Source: Photobacterium sp. TLY01 | Lineage (GTDB): Bacteria; Pseudomonadota; Gammaproteobacteria; Enterobacterales; Vibrionaceae | Direction: 5' to 3' | Length of the DNA: 64,000 bases | NCBI RefSeq assembly: GCF_021432065.1 | Contig: NZ_CP090364.1 | Coordinates: forward strand, 992,001 to 1,056,000 | In this document: one piece after another, positions 62,496 through 64,000 of the stretch | How the letters are laid out: every line of letters starts with the position of its first letter | Numbering within the stretch: the first letter of the stretch is position 1 | Notes under the pieces: model-generated | The model's database searches: none | What the model saw: the letters and a program-made list of their open reading frames with translations, nothing else | Told to the model about the DNA's origin: nothing | Translations under genes and position numbers: made by a program

Positions 62496-62870
62496 ATGCA
62501 TCACTTAGTGATTGGTGAATTTGTGTTTAGTGTCGGGGGCAAAACGCCCCTGACGCGTTTTAACCGGACAACACCTGGTGCTTTCAGTGAAGTGGCGATC
62601 ATTGATGGCGCCCGTTCTGAACGTACCGGACGGCCGCTGGAATCTATCGATTTATCGGCAAAATGGCTGCAATACGGAGCCACAGCCAAGGTGGACAAGA
62701 TCCGCGCTTTGATTGATGAACCTCAGCAAGTCAGCGACGGCCAAGGCAACAATCTCGGGCGCTGGACTATTCGCAACCTCACCGAAGGCAAAACCGAATT
62801 TATTCACGATGGCCGGGCCATGGTCACCGACGTACAGCTGCAGCTGTTGGAGTACCGCAATGAAGATTAA
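62496..62870 (+). CDS. Tail protein U
   Basis: A 124-residue P2 gpU-like tail completion protein (HHLVIGEFVFSVGGKTPLTRF). Confidence 0.9.
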   Translation: MHHLVIGEFVFSVGGKTPLTRFNRTTPGAFSEVAIIDGARSERTGRPLESIDLSAKWLQYGATAKVDKIRALIDEPQQVSDGQGNNLGRWTIRNLTEGKTEFIHDGRAMVTDVQLQLLEYRNED

Positions 62871-63063
62871 AGCCCCCGGCGGTGAGCTGGTGACAGACTT
62901 TCTATTTAAGCAGCTCGGGCAGGATGATGATGCCCTTGAAGCTGCGTTTTATAGGCTAAACCCGCATGTGCGGGGTGAGCTTTTCACCGCAGAGACATAC
63001 GTGCTTCTGCCGGAAGCCACCCGTATACCCAATGTGAAAAAGGTAACAAGGAGCTGGGATTGA
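62860..63063 (+). CDS. Tail protein X
   Basis: A 67-residue P2 gpX-like protein with the LysM-like core (FYRLNPHVRG...ETYVLLPE). Overlaps U and, by one base, D. Confidence 0.9.
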   Translation: MKIKAPGGELVTDFLFKQLGQDDDALEAAFYRLNPHVRGELFTAETYVLLPEATRIPNVKKVTRSWD

Positions 63064-64000
63064 TGATCACGTTAGAAGGCAAACATGCCGACATGATGAT
63101 GTCGCGGCTGAAAAGCTGGCGGCTGGAAGATGGCAACGGACTGGAAGGGGATTCCCTCACGCTGGTTCTCAACTCAGACGATATCGACGGCTTGCCGCCC
63201 AAAGGTGAGCAGTACCTGGTGAAATTGGGTGAGGTGGTGCGCGACACCTTTCAGATCTCAAAGCGCAGCTTTGGCCTGTCGCCCCGGGAAGTCACCCTTG
63301 TGTGCACCGTGGCCCCATTTTCAATTAAAGATTCAACAGGCTACCGGGAACGCAAAAGCGCGAGCTGGGATAAAACAACATTGGGCCAGATCGTCAGTGA
63401 CTGTGTGACACCACATGGTTATGCCATTTTTGTTCACCCCAGATTACAGAAAATTGAAATCGAACATATCGACCGAACCGACGAAAGCACGCAACCATTT
63501 TTATCGCGCCTAGCGAAACAGTTCGATGCGATTGCCAAGCCGGTCAACGACACCTTTGTCGTGGTGCCGATTGGTGAATTGAAATCGGCTACGGGCAAAG
63601 CGATTGAAACCATCACACTTTCATTGCCGCAAGGCAACCAACCCGGCAGTGCTCAGTTTGTGAATGTGAGTGGTGATCTTGATGGTCGGAACAATTTCAA
63701 CGGCGTCCGGGCTTTTTATGTATCCACAAATGATGGGACAAAACAGGAAGTGAAGGTGGGAGCTAGCCCGTTCAAGTTACTGGGCAAAGACAAGAACAGC
63801 AAAACCGAAGCTGAGCAGGCCTGCGCTGCAGAGCTTCGGAAGCTGCAACGGGAAGGGCGCAAGCTGACTATTGATGCTCCGGCGAACCCGGCCGCGTTTG
63901 CCGAAGGGCTGATTGTGCTCGATGGCTCTTTTCCTTCGGTTGCTGCCGGAACATACAGCATCGACCGGGTTTCCATCTCTGGCCAGGGCCAGCAACCGAA
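63063..64000 (+). CDS. Late control gene D protein, 3' end beyond the window
   Basis: 312 residues of a P2 gpD-like hub protein; ATG at 63063 (TGATG overlap). Segments LEDGNGLEGDSLTLVLN and TTLGQIVSDCVTPHGY are typical. It forms the baseplate hub under the spike. The missing end and the right part of the prophage lie beyond the window. Confidence 0.9.
   Translation, partial: MITLEGKHADMMMSRLKSWRLEDGNGLEGDSLTLVLNSDDIDGLPPKGEQYLVKLGEVVRDTFQISKRSFGLSPREVTLVCTVAPFSIKDSTGYRERKSASWDKTTLGQIVSDCVTPHGYAIFVHPRLQKIEIEHIDRTDESTQPFLSRLAKQFDAIAKPVNDTFVVVPIGELKSATGKAIETITLSLPQGNQPGSAQFVNVSGDLDGRNNFNGVRAFYVSTNDGTKQEVKVGASPFKLLGKDKNSKTEAEQACAAELRKLQREGRKLTIDAPANPAAFAEGLIVLDGSFPSVAAGTYSIDRVSISGQGQQP

Larger units (their letters stand above)
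24139..64000. mobile_element. Temperate Caudoviricetes prophage, left 39.9 kb
   Basis: Starts at the htpG break and continues past the window. Order: integrase, leftward early genes, immunity region, replication, accessory block, lysis, lambda-like packaging and head, P2-like contractile tail up to gene D. No broken structural gene is seen, so it may be functional. The head (TerL of the GpA type, gpW, lambda-type portal, ClpP-capsid fusion) combined with a P2 tail recalls marine vibriophage relatives such as VHML/VP882, but those are linear plasmid prophages, whereas this one carries a tyrosine integrase. Confidence 0.95.

Overview
The window joins a stretch of Vibrionaceae-type chromosome (about 1-24.14 kb) to the left part of a large temperate prophage (about 24.14 kb to the right edge, not closed here). 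A toxR-toxS pair divergent from htpG, an OmpU-like porin and the ybaM / priC / ybaN-apt-dnaX-ybaB-recR neighbourhood all point to a marine Vibrionaceae. The roughly 50 percent GC look would suit a Photobacterium-like species, but the genus is an inference.

Chromosomal part. 0-1.4 kb: an AMP-binding acyl ligase (cut by the window edge) and a thermostable-hemolysin-family gene, with a large inverted repeat over the shared promoter/RBS region. 1.9-8.3 kb: a PAS-like/LuxR regulator divergent from a sugar ABC importer (binding protein, double ATPase, permease) and a NagZ-like GH3 glycosidase, with a CRP-like site between them. 8.5-15 kb: GlsB-type membrane protein, a large coiled-coil lipoprotein, and the leftward run ybaM, HDAC-like deacetylase, priC, TSUP permease, DinG-like helicase. 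15.5-22.4 kb: porin, DUF2057 protein, DksA/TraR-like zinc finger, a 38-aa membrane peptide, ybaN, apt, dnaX (with a classical -1 frameshift site), ybaB, recR. 22.4-24.15 kb: toxS, toxR, and the first 28 codons of htpG, where the chromosome stops and the prophage starts.

Prophage. Integrase, a PEP-CTERM-like surface protein and a leftward early operon ending in an AlpA-like gene (24.3-29.2 kb). The immunity region (29.4-31.3 kb) has two convergent S24-type repressors between matching arrays of 11-bp palindromic operators. The rightward early genes (31.3-35.3 kb) are cro-like, an O-like replication protein carrying iteron-like repeats, a DnaC-like loader, a phage adenine methyltransferase and a Q-like zinc protein. 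An accessory block (35.3-41.5 kb) holds a GlyGly-CTERM trypsin-like protease, a LuxR-type regulator, a SRAP protein divergent from umuDC around one LexA box, a two-TM protein and an ImmA/IrrE-type metalloprotease. A promoter followed at once by two terminators (41.77-41.89 kb) then leads into lysis genes (holin, SAR endolysin, Rz/Rz1), lambda-type head genes (TerS, TerL, gpW, portal, ClpP-major-capsid fusion) and a P2-type contractile tail (V, W, J, I, fibres, sheath, tube, E/E' frameshift, tape measure, U, X, D).

The most unusual points are as follows. One of the paired repressors has lost the scissile Ala-Gly, the Ser and the Lys needed for self-cleavage, while its neighbour keeps all three. 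A family of repeats (TCGTGCAATGA box at start codons plus hairpins with a CTGACCA loop and co-varying stems) is spread through the early operons. The prophage interrupts htpG. An accessory block sits between the Q-like gene and the late promoter.
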